From positions 1,984,001-2,048,000 of the forward strand of contig NZ_CP012371.1 in assembly GCF_000619905.2 (NCBI RefSeq): 64,000 nt of DNA, read 5' to 3'. Positions 56,801-64,000 of the stretch are shown piece by piece. The notes below the pieces were generated by a model. The model worked only from the letters and a program-made list of their open reading frames with translations. It did no database searches and was not told where the DNA came from. This DNA comes from Nitrosospira briensis C-128. Lineage in GTDB: Bacteria; Pseudomonadota; Gammaproteobacteria; Burkholderiales; Nitrosomonadaceae. Positions within the stretch are counted from its first letter, which is position 1, and every line of letters starts with the position of its first letter. The position numbers were made by a program, and so were the translations under genes.

Positions 56801-57505
56801 ATGGATCGCGCAGAGTTCGATAAATTTGCCGAAGAATACAAGTCGCTTCATCGCGAAAATATAGTCGCTTCAGGCGAAAACCCGGAGTACTTCGCGGAGT
56901 ACAAAATGAAGGACTTGAGAAGAATTGTTCAAGTGGCCCGGGATATTGAGATAGATGGGTCCTTCCTCGACTTTGGAGCGGGAGTGGGTACTTCAGTGCC
57001 TTTCTTCCGTAAGTATTTTCCTTCCGCACACCTTACTTGTCTGGACGTTTCAGAAGCCAGTCTTGAAATTGCGGCTGCAAATTTCGGCAGTATGGCGAAA
57101 TATATCGCTTTTGACGGGAGGGCGCTTCCGTTCGAAGATAACAGCTTTGATGCCGCTTACGCCTGTTGTGTTTTCCATCATATTTCTCCCGAGGAACATG
57201 TTTATTTATTGCGGGAACTGCGGCGCGTTCTGAAGCGGAACGGGATCGTCATGATTTATGAGCATAATCCCCTCAATCCGCTTACCGTTCGGGCGGTTAA
57301 TTCCTGTCCCTTTGATGAAAATGCCGTGCTGATCAGGGCCAGCACCATGTACAGAAATTTCAGGTCAGCGGGTTTCCCATCTGCGTCGGTGAGCTACCGG
57401 GTTTTTTTTCCAAAGCTGCTCAGCTTTATCCGGAGCATCGAGGCCTCGCTGGGGTGGCTACCGCTTGGTGCCCAATATTATGTAACCGCCGCAAAAGGTG
57501 ACTAG
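56801..57505 (+). CDS. Class I SAM-dependent methyltransferase
   Basis: A 234-residue methyltransferase: motif I FLDFGAGVGTSVPFF, CLDVSEASLE, and the NSFDAAYACCVFHHISPEEH block typical of Methyltransf_11/25. It lies 29 bases after the GT2 gene and 48 before gtrA, so it is probably part of the same glycosylation operon and modifies the sugar or its lipid carrier. Confidence 0.82.
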   Translation: MDRAEFDKFAEEYKSLHRENIVASGENPEYFAEYKMKDLRRIVQVARDIEIDGSFLDFGAGVGTSVPFFRKYFPSAHLTCLDVSEASLEIAAANFGSMAKYIAFDGRALPFEDNSFDAAYACCVFHHISPEEHVYLLRELRRVLKRNGIVMIYEHNPLNPLTVRAVNSCPFDENAVLIRASTMYRNFRSAGFPSASVSYRVFFPKLLSFIRSIEASLGWLPLGAQYYVTAAKGD

Positions 57506-57553
57506 CCTCCCCGTTACGTCGCGTTTTTCGCCAACGGCAAGTGGAGAACACAC

Positions 57554-57943
57554 GTGCTTGCAAGCTTACTGCAACCATTACGCTTTATTCTGGTGGGGGT
57601 TGCGAATACATTATTCGGTCTATCGGTTATATTTGCTGCAAAAGGCCTCGCCGGACTCGATGACTTCGTCTCTAATCTGCTCGGATACGGTTTTGGATTG
57701 CTGCTGAGTTTCTTTTTTAACAGAAAATGGACATTTCGCCACAATGGCGGCATTTATCCCACTGCTGCGCGTTTCCTGCTGGCTTTTCTGCTTGCCTATA
57801 TTGCAAACTTGATGACGCTTTACGGGTTGCGGGATGGCGCCGGAATAAATTCATATCTTGCACAGACTATAGGCATAGTACCTTATACCGTCGTCTTTTA
57901 TCTTGGCAGCCGGTACTATGTTTTCACCCCAAATCGTGGGTGA
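57554..57943 (+). CDS. GtrA-family membrane protein
   Basis: A 129-residue protein with four membrane helices and the GtrA pattern PLRFILVGVANTLFGLSVIF and SFFFNRKWTFRH. GtrA proteins are proposed to flip undecaprenyl-phosphate-sugars to the periplasm. The start is a GTG at 57554 with GGAG about 8 bases upstream. It fits between the GtrB-like GT2 and the membrane GT at 58220. Confidence 0.88.
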   Translation: MLASLLQPLRFILVGVANTLFGLSVIFAAKGLAGLDDFVSNLLGYGFGLLLSFFFNRKWTFRHNGGIYPTAARFLLAFLLAYIANLMTLYGLRDGAGINSYLAQTIGIVPYTVVFYLGSRYYVFTPNRG

Positions 57944-58219
57944 ATGTCAGGCTCCGCGATGCTCTGGAACGCGCAGGGACTTGATCTCGATAAGCACATC
58001 TCCGAATCTGAGGTTCTGGGGTCGGCAAGGCGCCACACTGCCGCCGAATAGATGTGGCGGCAAAAATTCCGCCACGGCAATATACTCGAGAACGAGGGTA
58101 AGGATAATATTTTAAGGAAGAAAGAGCGCCGGACCGATCAACTAATCTCATGATGGTGCTCATGTTGGTGTTTCGGCAGCCGCCCCGATCAACTTTTTCG
58201 CTCTTTTTCAAAAAATACG

Positions 58220-59521
58220 ATGAAAGTTGATACCTTACTTGCACGGCTTCAGTCCCTGCTCATGCATCCGTGGTTTACCCCCGTGTGCTTTTCCGTATTT
58301 ATCGGAACCCGTCTTGCGCTTCTTCTTTTTGTTCCTGTAGAACCAAGTTCCGATGCAATGTGGTATTTCAGCAGGGCTGTCAACATCGTAGAGCATGGCT
58401 CATATTCTGAAGGGGGCTTTCCAACTGCTTACTGGCCAGTCGGTTATCCTGCATTTCTTGCGTTCTTGTTTACTTTCACCGGTCCGCATCTCATTGCGGT
58501 GCAATTTGCCAATCTGGTTCTGGCGGGATGCACTTTCTGGCTGCTCTTTTACTTTGTGAAAACTGTATTTAAAAGCAGTTCGACAGCTCGCCTGAGTATT
58601 TTTCTGCTCACTCTGTATCCTAATAGCGCAGCCTACATACCATTGGTGGCTTCCGAAGTGCTCTACACATGCGTGCTCCTATTTGTTAGTCTATTGATGC
58701 TAAGCCGTCACTCTGCCTTGGCCATATTGTTATGCGGCATAACGCTGGGCTTAGCCACATTAATAAAAACACAAACGCTGCTACTCGCACCGATCCTCGC
58801 CGCGATTGCTTATTCCCGGGGCTGGACTCTGCTCGACCTCAAAGCCGGAGTCATCCGTGCTATAGCGGTTTCAATACTGATGCTGGCTGTAATAGCGCCG
58901 TGGACTTTGCGAAACTACCTTGTTTTTGATGAATTTGTTCCTGTCTCGACAAACGGTGGAACATCTCTTTTAGCCGGGAATAATCCATCCGTTGTTGGGG
59001 ACTATGGGCATGATTACTCTGAAACCGACCCGCTATTCAAGCAAGCCGAGTTCAGCGTTGCCGACCAGGTCGCGGCGGATAAACGCGCTCGAAAGCTCGC
59101 CAAGGAGTGGATTCTCGAAAACCCGGGTACGTTTATCGGCATGATGCCCAAGAAATTCTTCCGCTTCTGGGGCATGGATGGCGAAGGGGAGTGGGGCTAT
59201 CAATCCGGTACCCCCTGGTATGACCAGCATGCCAAATGGTTTCGGTCGGTGCGCGTAATCAATCAGATTTACTATTTTCTCCTGTTGAGCGGCTTCGCAG
59301 TAGCGATCTGGAAACTCTTGCGTACGCCGGCAAAGCCTGCCATGTATTACGGTTTGGTAATCGCAATCTATTTCACTCTTATCAGTCTTGTTTTTTCCGG
59401 ACAGTCGCGTTATCACTTTCCTGTCATGCCATTTGTTATCGCGTATGTCGCCTGGATCGTAAATGAGATGTTGAATTCAAGAAAACGGGTTGCTGCACTT
59501 GCTGCACTCCCCGGTGCATGA
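58220..59521 (+). CDS. GT39/ArnT-like polytopic glycosyltransferase
   Basis: A 433-residue membrane protein with about ten helices. The first periplasmic loop carries EPSSDAMWYFSRAVNIVEHG and SEGGFPTAYWPVGYPAFLAF, the GT-C layout of dolichyl-phosphate-mannose/ArnT-type transferases. It probably transfers a sugar from the lipid donor made by the GtrB-like enzyme to a periplasmic acceptor (polysaccharide, lipid or protein). About 275 bases without a gene lie before it. Confidence 0.82.
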   Translation: MKVDTLLARLQSLLMHPWFTPVCFSVFIGTRLALLLFVPVEPSSDAMWYFSRAVNIVEHGSYSEGGFPTAYWPVGYPAFLAFLFTFTGPHLIAVQFANLVLAGCTFWLLFYFVKTVFKSSSTARLSIFLLTLYPNSAAYIPLVASEVLYTCVLLFVSLLMLSRHSALAILLCGITLGLATLIKTQTLLLAPILAAIAYSRGWTLLDLKAGVIRAIAVSILMLAVIAPWTLRNYLVFDEFVPVSTNGGTSLLAGNNPSVVGDYGHDYSETDPLFKQAEFSVADQVAADKRARKLAKEWILENPGTFIGMMPKKFFRFWGMDGEGEWGYQSGTPWYDQHAKWFRSVRVINQIYYFLLLSGFAVAIWKLLRTPAKPAMYYGLVIAIYFTLISLVFSGQSRYHFPVMPFVIAYVAWIVNEMLNSRKRVAALAALPGA

Positions 59522-59693
59522 TGAATGTGGGGGGAAATATGGCTGCTTTGGGTGTGATAGTGCAAACCTATCGGAAGTCGAGCCGCGTTTCGTGAGGAAA
59601 TCCGCTCGTCCACCGTAGCTTGATTTGTTTTTTTCGAGGCGTAACATCCAGGACAACCCAAGTACCCTTTACCCTGCGGCAGGATAGCGTTAG

Positions 59694-60647
59694 ATGACAA
59701 AACAATCCCAGACTACCGATATGCTGCCCGATATTACCATCGTCTCTACCATGTATCGATCGCGACCGTTCCTTGAGCGGTTTCTTGCCGAATGCCTACA
59801 AGCTTTATCCGATATAAAATGCGATCACTTTGAGATATTGCTGGTCAATGATGGATCCCCGGACGATTCATTAGCCTATGCGCTGGAACGCAGGACTGAC
59901 ATTTCCCAACTGGCAATAATTGATCTGTCACGCAACTTTGGCCATCATCATGCGATACAAGCCGGATTGCAGCATGCGCAGGGGAAACTGGTCTTCCTCA
60001 TCGATTGCGACCTGGAAGTATCGCCTTTAATATTGGCTGAGTTTCACCATAAGCTTCGTGAATCGGACTGCGACGTTGTTTTTGGTTACCAGGAAGCGCG
60101 CAAGGGCGGACGATTCGAGCGGATAAGTGGAAGCCTGTTCTGGAAGGGATTCAATTTGCTCAGCGATATAAAGATTCCCGAAAATATCCTTACCGAAAGG
60201 ATCATGTCGCGTCGCTATGTCGAAGCGCTGTTGCAAATGGGCGACCGTAACCTGTTTCTTGGCGGGATGATGAGCTGGACCGGATTCCAGCAGATTGGCC
60301 TGCCCATCGTAAAAAAACAGCGCGCTGGCGGCAGTACCTATACGCTCATGCGGCGTATAGGCTTGATGGTTAACGCAGTCAGTTCTTTTTCCGCCCAGCC
60401 TTTGGTTTGGCTGTTCAACACCGGGGTAACCATAACCCTGCTAAGTTTCTCCTTCGCGTTCTACCTGATCTTTCGGAAATTATTTTTTGACGACACCCTG
60501 CTGGGTTTCACCTCGCTAATGACTGTCATGACGCTTAGTCTTGGTATTTTGACCACGGCGACGGGCATTGTCGGTATATATCTCGGAAAAGTATTCACCC
60601 AGGTGCAAAACCGTCCGACGTATATAGTCAGGGATATTTACCGCTGA
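59694..60647 (+). CDS. Glycosyltransferase family 2, GtrB/DPM-like (second copy)
   Basis: A 317-residue GT2: TIVSTMYRSRPFLERFL, LLVNDGSPDDSLAYAL, DLSRNFGHHHAIQAGLQHA and VFLIDCDLEVSPLI, then two C-terminal helices (LVWLFNTGVTITLLSFSFAF and LMTVMTLSLGILTTATGIVG). Similar in plan to the 55839 gene but clearly divergent, so a different sugar or acceptor is likely. It is the first of a group with an acyltransferase and a methyltransferase. Confidence 0.88.
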   Translation: MTKQSQTTDMLPDITIVSTMYRSRPFLERFLAECLQALSDIKCDHFEILLVNDGSPDDSLAYALERRTDISQLAIIDLSRNFGHHHAIQAGLQHAQGKLVFLIDCDLEVSPLILAEFHHKLRESDCDVVFGYQEARKGGRFERISGSLFWKGFNLLSDIKIPENILTERIMSRRYVEALLQMGDRNLFLGGMMSWTGFQQIGLPIVKKQRAGGSTYTLMRRIGLMVNAVSSFSAQPLVWLFNTGVTITLLSFSFAFYLIFRKLFFDDTLLGFTSLMTVMTLSLGILTTATGIVGIYLGKVFTQVQNRPTYIVRDIYR

Positions 60648-60708
60648 ACATTCACCCTTTTATAACCCTTCATTATTTCGCTCGATTCCTTTCAGTTATC
60701 GGAATGTC

Positions 60709-61296
60709 ATGAACCAACAAGAAAAAGATCGTTACTATACAAGACCAGAACTCGAGGGAATGAAATTCAGGAAACTGGGCCGGGATGTGCTTATAAGCCG
60801 TATTTCACGTCTTTACATGCCGGAGTATATCTCGATTGACGATTTTTCCATCGTGGACGATTTCTGTATCCTCTCCGGAAATGTCGAGATTGGCAAGAAT
60901 GTTCACGTTGCTCATGGCTGTCGAGTTATCGCTGGCCGCGAGGGCATTATCATGGCGGACTTCTCGGGATTGGCATTTGGCGTAACTATATTTGCTCAAT
61001 CGGACGATTATGGCGGAAACGCGTTAACAAATCCGACCGTACCCATGGAATTTCGCAAGATCTCGAGAGCGCGGGTTGAGATAGGTCGTCATGCCATTGT
61101 CGGTGCGGGAAGCGTTATTGTTCCTGGTGTAATACTTAGAGAGGGGTCCGCAATCGGTTCGTGTAGCATGGTAACCAAGTCGACTGATCCATGGGCGGTA
61201 TATTTCGGAACGCCAGCCAAAAAAATAAAAAATAGAAGCCGGGATCTCCTGGAGCTGGAAAGAAGATATTTGGCAGAACGATCCATCAGGAATTAA
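60709..61296 (+). CDS. Left-handed beta-helix (hexapeptide) acyltransferase
   Basis: A 195-residue protein with hexapeptide repeats (VEIGKNVHVAHGCRVIAGRE and VEIGRHAIVGAGSVIVPGVI) and a WbbJ/LacA-like C-terminus (STDPWAVYFGTPAKKIKNRS). It probably O- or N-acetylates a sugar of the surface glycan in the cytoplasm, using acetyl-CoA. It lies 61 bases after the second GT2. Confidence 0.85.
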   Translation: MNQQEKDRYYTRPELEGMKFRKLGRDVLISRISRLYMPEYISIDDFSIVDDFCILSGNVEIGKNVHVAHGCRVIAGREGIIMADFSGLAFGVTIFAQSDDYGGNALTNPTVPMEFRKISRARVEIGRHAIVGAGSVIVPGVILREGSAIGSCSMVTKSTDPWAVYFGTPAKKIKNRSRDLLELERRYLAERSIRN

Positions 61297-61519
61297 ATGA
61301 CGGGTTGGCTTCGAAGAACCGGGAGTGGAAACTCGTGTGCAAACCCTTCTCATGAGCTGCTTTGCATCCTTTACGGCAGAAAATTGTGTCCACTGGGTAA
61401 TGCTTCAGTCCTCTTTTCGGCCATTCAGGTTTTCCATCCCGAGGCCGTTAGCCTCGAAAGGAGAACTTGCCTGACCTATACACTCAAGAACATCTATCGA
61501 GAATGACAAAGGAATATCC

Positions 61520-62242
61520 ATGAGCCAGGAAATTGATCAGGATTTAACCGCATACGACCGAAATTATGTTCTGGATAATAATCTGACCCTGCAGTGGTAT
61601 CCGCAGCGAGTTGTGGACATGGCGCAGGCTCGAACTGGCAGCATGCTGGAACTGGGTCTGGGACATGGTTTCTCTACGGAATACTTTGCCAACGCATTCC
61701 AGCGTTATCGCGTGCTGGAAGGCTCCCAGGAAATGATCGATCGCTTCCGCGAGCGTTTTGCAACTGAAGGAATCGATATTATCCATGGTTATTTCGAGGA
61801 CTTCGAGACCGACGAGCGCTTCGATGCTGTCAGCATGGGCTTTATTCTTGAGCATGTGGACGATCCTGCTTTGATTATCCGAAAGTATGCCCGCCTGTTA
61901 TCCCCGGATGGATCGATATACATTGCTGTCCCCAACGCTGAGTCTTTGCACCGCCGTTTCGGGTACGCCGCGGGCTTGCTCGCCGACATGGGCGCTTTAA
62001 GCTCAGCGGATCTCGAGTTCGGCCATAAACGCTATTTCACGCTGGAGTCTTTGCTTGCGATGGTGCAGAGCGAGGGGTTGGAGGTGCGCAAGGTTGAAGG
62101 CCTCTTGCTCAAACCGATCACGACACAGCAGATGCTCGATTTGAATCTCAGCGAAGCGATTTTGCAGGCCATGCTCAAAGTAGGCGTCAGTTATCCCGAA
62201 TTGTGCAATTCGTTATTAATGCGGGCGAGCTGGCCCAGGTAG
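61520..62242 (+). CDS. Class I SAM-dependent methyltransferase
   Basis: A 240-residue methyltransferase with motif I MLELGLGHGFSTEYFANAFQ, EGSQEMIDRF, and MGFILEHVDDPALIIRKYAR as the Methyltransf_23-like core, then SPDGSIYIAVPNAESLHRRF. AAAGGAATA precedes the ATG. It belongs to the glycosylation block, about 220 bases after the acyltransferase gene, with no convincing gene between. Substrate unknown. Confidence 0.82.
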   Translation: MSQEIDQDLTAYDRNYVLDNNLTLQWYPQRVVDMAQARTGSMLELGLGHGFSTEYFANAFQRYRVLEGSQEMIDRFRERFATEGIDIIHGYFEDFETDERFDAVSMGFILEHVDDPALIIRKYARLLSPDGSIYIAVPNAESLHRRFGYAAGLLADMGALSSADLEFGHKRYFTLESLLAMVQSEGLEVRKVEGLLLKPITTQQMLDLNLSEAILQAMLKVGVSYPELCNSLLMRASWPR

Positions 62243-62341
62243 ACGGAATATCCAGCAAATCTCCGCCCACCACAATTTACCAATTTCTTGAGTGCTCATA
62301 TAGAACCCTCCAAGCAGCTTCGTAACCGAAACGATATCTCA

Positions 62342-62755
62342 ATGCAAGCGTTTCTTCTTCGCTTCCACCATTTTGGTCTGGCCAGCAGACGACCGGAGCA
62401 GACCCTTCGATTCCTCCGGGGATTGGGCCATGAGGTAGCCGCGCAGGTCTACGACCCGCTACAAAATGTGAATCTCTGGCTGTGTACCCACTTCTCCATG
62501 CCGACCGTCGAGTTGGTCGGTCCGGCCGAGGGGTCGGGGCCGCTGGATGCAATCCTCGCTGCATCGAATGAAAGCATCTATCATCTTTGTTACGAAACGG
62601 AAAATCTCGCTGTCAGTCTTGAATCCATGAAGGTAGCCGGATTCCGTGTGATCTGCATATCGGCTCCCAAGCCCGCGATCCTTTTCAATAACAGGCAGGT
62701 CAGCTTCTACATGGTCAAGGATTTTGGCATAATCGAGTTATTGGAGCCCGCCTGA
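62342..62755 (+). CDS. VOC-family (glyoxalase-fold) protein
   Basis: A 137-residue protein beginning FLLRFHHFGLASRRPEQTLR with a second half SIYHLCYETENLAVSLESMK, the paired beta-alpha-beta-beta-beta motifs of the vicinal-oxygen-chelate fold, close in plan to methylmalonyl-CoA epimerase. Metal-ligand candidates are the His of FHHFG, the His of IYHLCYE and the Glu of IIELLEP. I chose ATG 62342; a TTG at 62288 is also in frame. It sits just before the FkbH-like gene, hinting at acyl or ketoacid chemistry. Confidence 0.75.
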   Translation: MQAFLLRFHHFGLASRRPEQTLRFLRGLGHEVAAQVYDPLQNVNLWLCTHFSMPTVELVGPAEGSGPLDAILAASNESIYHLCYETENLAVSLESMKVAGFRVICISAPKPAILFNNRQVSFYMVKDFGIIELLEPA

Positions 62756-62773
62756 TGATATCGACAGACTAGA

Positions 62774-64000
62774 GTGGTTGCAGTGGCTTCCTCATTCCCC
62801 ACGGATCCCCCCCCGGCGTTATCCGATCTGATCAGTACCGGCGATACGATGTATGCCGCACTGTCGTCAACGGTTCCCGAGTATCGCTTCGGCTTCTTGC
62901 GTAACATAACGCTGGAAGGCATCGAGCCTTACCTGCGCTACCACATGCTGGCGATCGGGATGCGGCCGACTCTGGTTTTCGGTGGTTATGGATCGCTGCG
63001 TCAGGACCTCGTATCGCCGGACTCGCCTCTGGTTAAATGTAGTCCGAACATTCTGGTAACAGCATTCATGCTTGAGGAGTTGGATTCCAGCTACGGACTG
63101 CCCGGTTGGGACGCTTCCCGTTCACAAGAAGAGTTGAGTGCGATTTTTGCGGCCTTGATGGCGACCGACGTGCCCACTATCGCCCTCAATACGTTCATCG
63201 TTCCTTTTTATTCCGAGACAGGCGCTTTAATCGCTGCGCTGGATGTTGCCAACCAGGTAGCCAGGCTGAATGATTTTGTGCGCAACTTTGTCCGTGAGCA
63301 CAGCCCACGCTTCTGTTTAATGGATTGGGATCGGCTTGCACATCGAATAGGCGAAGCCGAGGCGATGGACTATCGGTACTGGTATATTTCCAAGGCGCCG
63401 TTCAAACGGCCCTTTCTTGATGCGCTGGCGCGTGAGTTGGTAAAGGTTGTGCTTACCCTCAACGGACGCGGCAAGAAGTGCCTGGTCCTGGATTGCGATA
63501 ACACGCTCTGGGGAGGTGTAATCGGGGAGGATGGCATCGAAGGTATCCAGTTGGATGGTCATGATTACCCAGGCCGCGTGTACTATGATTTCCAGAAGAA
63601 CGTTCTGCAATTGGCCGAGCGCGGAGTGCTGATTGCGCTCTGTTCCAAGAACAACGAACAGGATGTGCTTGAGGTACTGGATAACCATCCGTGGAGTCTG
63701 CTCAAGCGCACCCATCTATCCGCTTTCCGAATCAACTGGAACGACAAGGCCGCTAACCTGGCGGGTCTGGCAAAGGAATTGAATCTTGGCCTCGATGCAT
63801 TCGTATTCGTGGACGACAATCCTCGGGAGCTGGAATTATTGAGGCAGGTATTACCTCAAGTCACCACCCTGCAGGTACCGGATCGGCTCTATGAATACCC
63901 GGCATTGCTGTTACGCGACGGCTTGTTCGATACGCTGATCATCAGCCAGGAGGATAGGATACGCGCCAGCCTTTATCAGACCGAGACGCAGCGGAGAACC
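62774..64000 (+). CDS. HAD-IIIC/FkbH-like protein (partial, runs off the right edge)
   Basis: An open frame from a GTG at 62774 (or 62783) through the end of the window, at least 408 codons. The HAD catalytic motif is LVLDCDNTLWGGVIGEDG, followed by LIALCSKNNEQDV and AFVFVDDNPRELE, typical of FkbH proteins that activate glyceryl groups on an acyl carrier protein in polyketide and glycan-decorating pathways. The N-terminal 200 residues match the extension seen in larger HAD-IIIC proteins. Eight consecutive C bases occur within the first dozen codons (62807-62814). No clear ribosome site precedes it. Confidence 0.82.
   Translation, partial: MVAVASSFPTDPPPALSDLISTGDTMYAALSSTVPEYRFGFLRNITLEGIEPYLRYHMLAIGMRPTLVFGGYGSLRQDLVSPDSPLVKCSPNILVTAFMLEELDSSYGLPGWDASRSQEELSAIFAALMATDVPTIALNTFIVPFYSETGALIAALDVANQVARLNDFVRNFVREHSPRFCLMDWDRLAHRIGEAEAMDYRYWYISKAPFKRPFLDALARELVKVVLTLNGRGKKCLVLDCDNTLWGGVIGEDGIEGIQLDGHDYPGRVYYDFQKNVLQLAERGVLIALCSKNNEQDVLEVLDNHPWSLLKRTHLSAFRINWNDKAANLAGLAKELNLGLDAFVFVDDNPRELELLRQVLPQVTTLQVPDRLYEYPALLLRDGLFDTLIISQEDRIRASLYQTETQRRT

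Noticed and set aside
61297-61506. 69-codon frame directly after the hexapeptide acyltransferase
   Set aside because: No ribosome site, unusual composition (many Cys, Arg, Leu) and no family; likely non-coding.
1-64000. CRISPR array, prophage, rRNA operon or intact insertion sequence
   Set aside because: No regularly spaced repeats, phage structural genes, ribosomal RNA or transposase were seen anywhere in the window.

Overview
The window looks like chromosomal DNA of a betaproteobacterium. The gene families (EpsH/XrtB-type exosortase locus, PEP-CTERM proteins, dxs-ispA-xseB group, folE2) fit the ammonia-oxidising Nitrosomonadaceae, most likely Nitrosospira. That placement is inferred from gene content and recall, not from a search. 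Most of the window is one very large surface-polysaccharide region, with short housekeeping islands at 5.4-9.8 kb and 41.1-42.2 kb.

Layout. (1) 1-3111, minus strand: acyl-AMP ligase, NAD-dependent epimerase-type SDR, acyl carrier protein and the first codons of a further gene. The order matches the bacterial ceramide (sphingolipid) operon of Caulobacter. (2) 3733-5227, minus strand: a SpoIIAA-like protein and a Rieske oxygenase. (3) 5464-9825, plus strand: xseB, ispA, dxs, folE2, then tRNA-Pro, tRNA-Arg and tRNA-His. (4) 10651-21191: the core exopolysaccharide export machine, comprising a LuxR-type regulator (EpsA), initiating sugar-phosphate transferase (EpsB), EpsL, EpsD, EpsE (outer-membrane export), EpsF (chain length), EpsG (kinase-like ATPase), exosortase B and EpsI, with an oppositely oriented VanZ-like gene inside. 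(5) 21521-40303: polymerase/ligase, secreted glycosidase, flippase, methyltransferases, glycosyltransferases, a polysaccharide-lyase-like PEP-CTERM protein, wecB, wecG, galE and a GDP-mannose enzyme. This part is scarred by a small inverted-repeat element, a second related fragment and a chimeric pseudogene. (6) 40509-42207: an FxDxF PEP-CTERM protein, terminator, tRNA-Val and a pseudouridine synthase. (7) 42262-49902: dTDP-rhamnose genes rfbBDAC, a fatty acid desaturase, and a tviB/tviC-type pair for UDP-HexNAcA. (8) 49958-53517, minus strand: a TPR protein and exosortase-A-associated hydrolases 1 and 2, ACP and a GNAT-like protein. (9) 53961-64000, plus strand: a large PEP-CTERM protein, then a second glycosylation block (two GT2s, GtrA, a GT39-like protein, methyltransferases, a hexapeptide acyltransferase, a VOC protein and an FkbH-like HAD protein running off the edge).

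Working together: the sugar genes predict UDP-Gal, UDP-ManNAc, GDP-Man, dTDP-Rha and UDP-HexNAcA as available precursors. EpsB starts the lipid-linked unit, the glycosyltransferases extend it, the Wzx-like flippase and Wzy-like protein translocate and polymerise it, and EpsE/F/G/L export it. Exosortase B would process PEP-CTERM proteins, three of which are encoded here. A good sigma-54-type -24/-12 element precedes epsA. The most notable observations are the ceramide-type operon, the chimeric wecB/methyltransferase pseudogene, the inverted-repeat element with a covarying hairpin, and exosortase-A accessory genes standing beside an exosortase-B locus.
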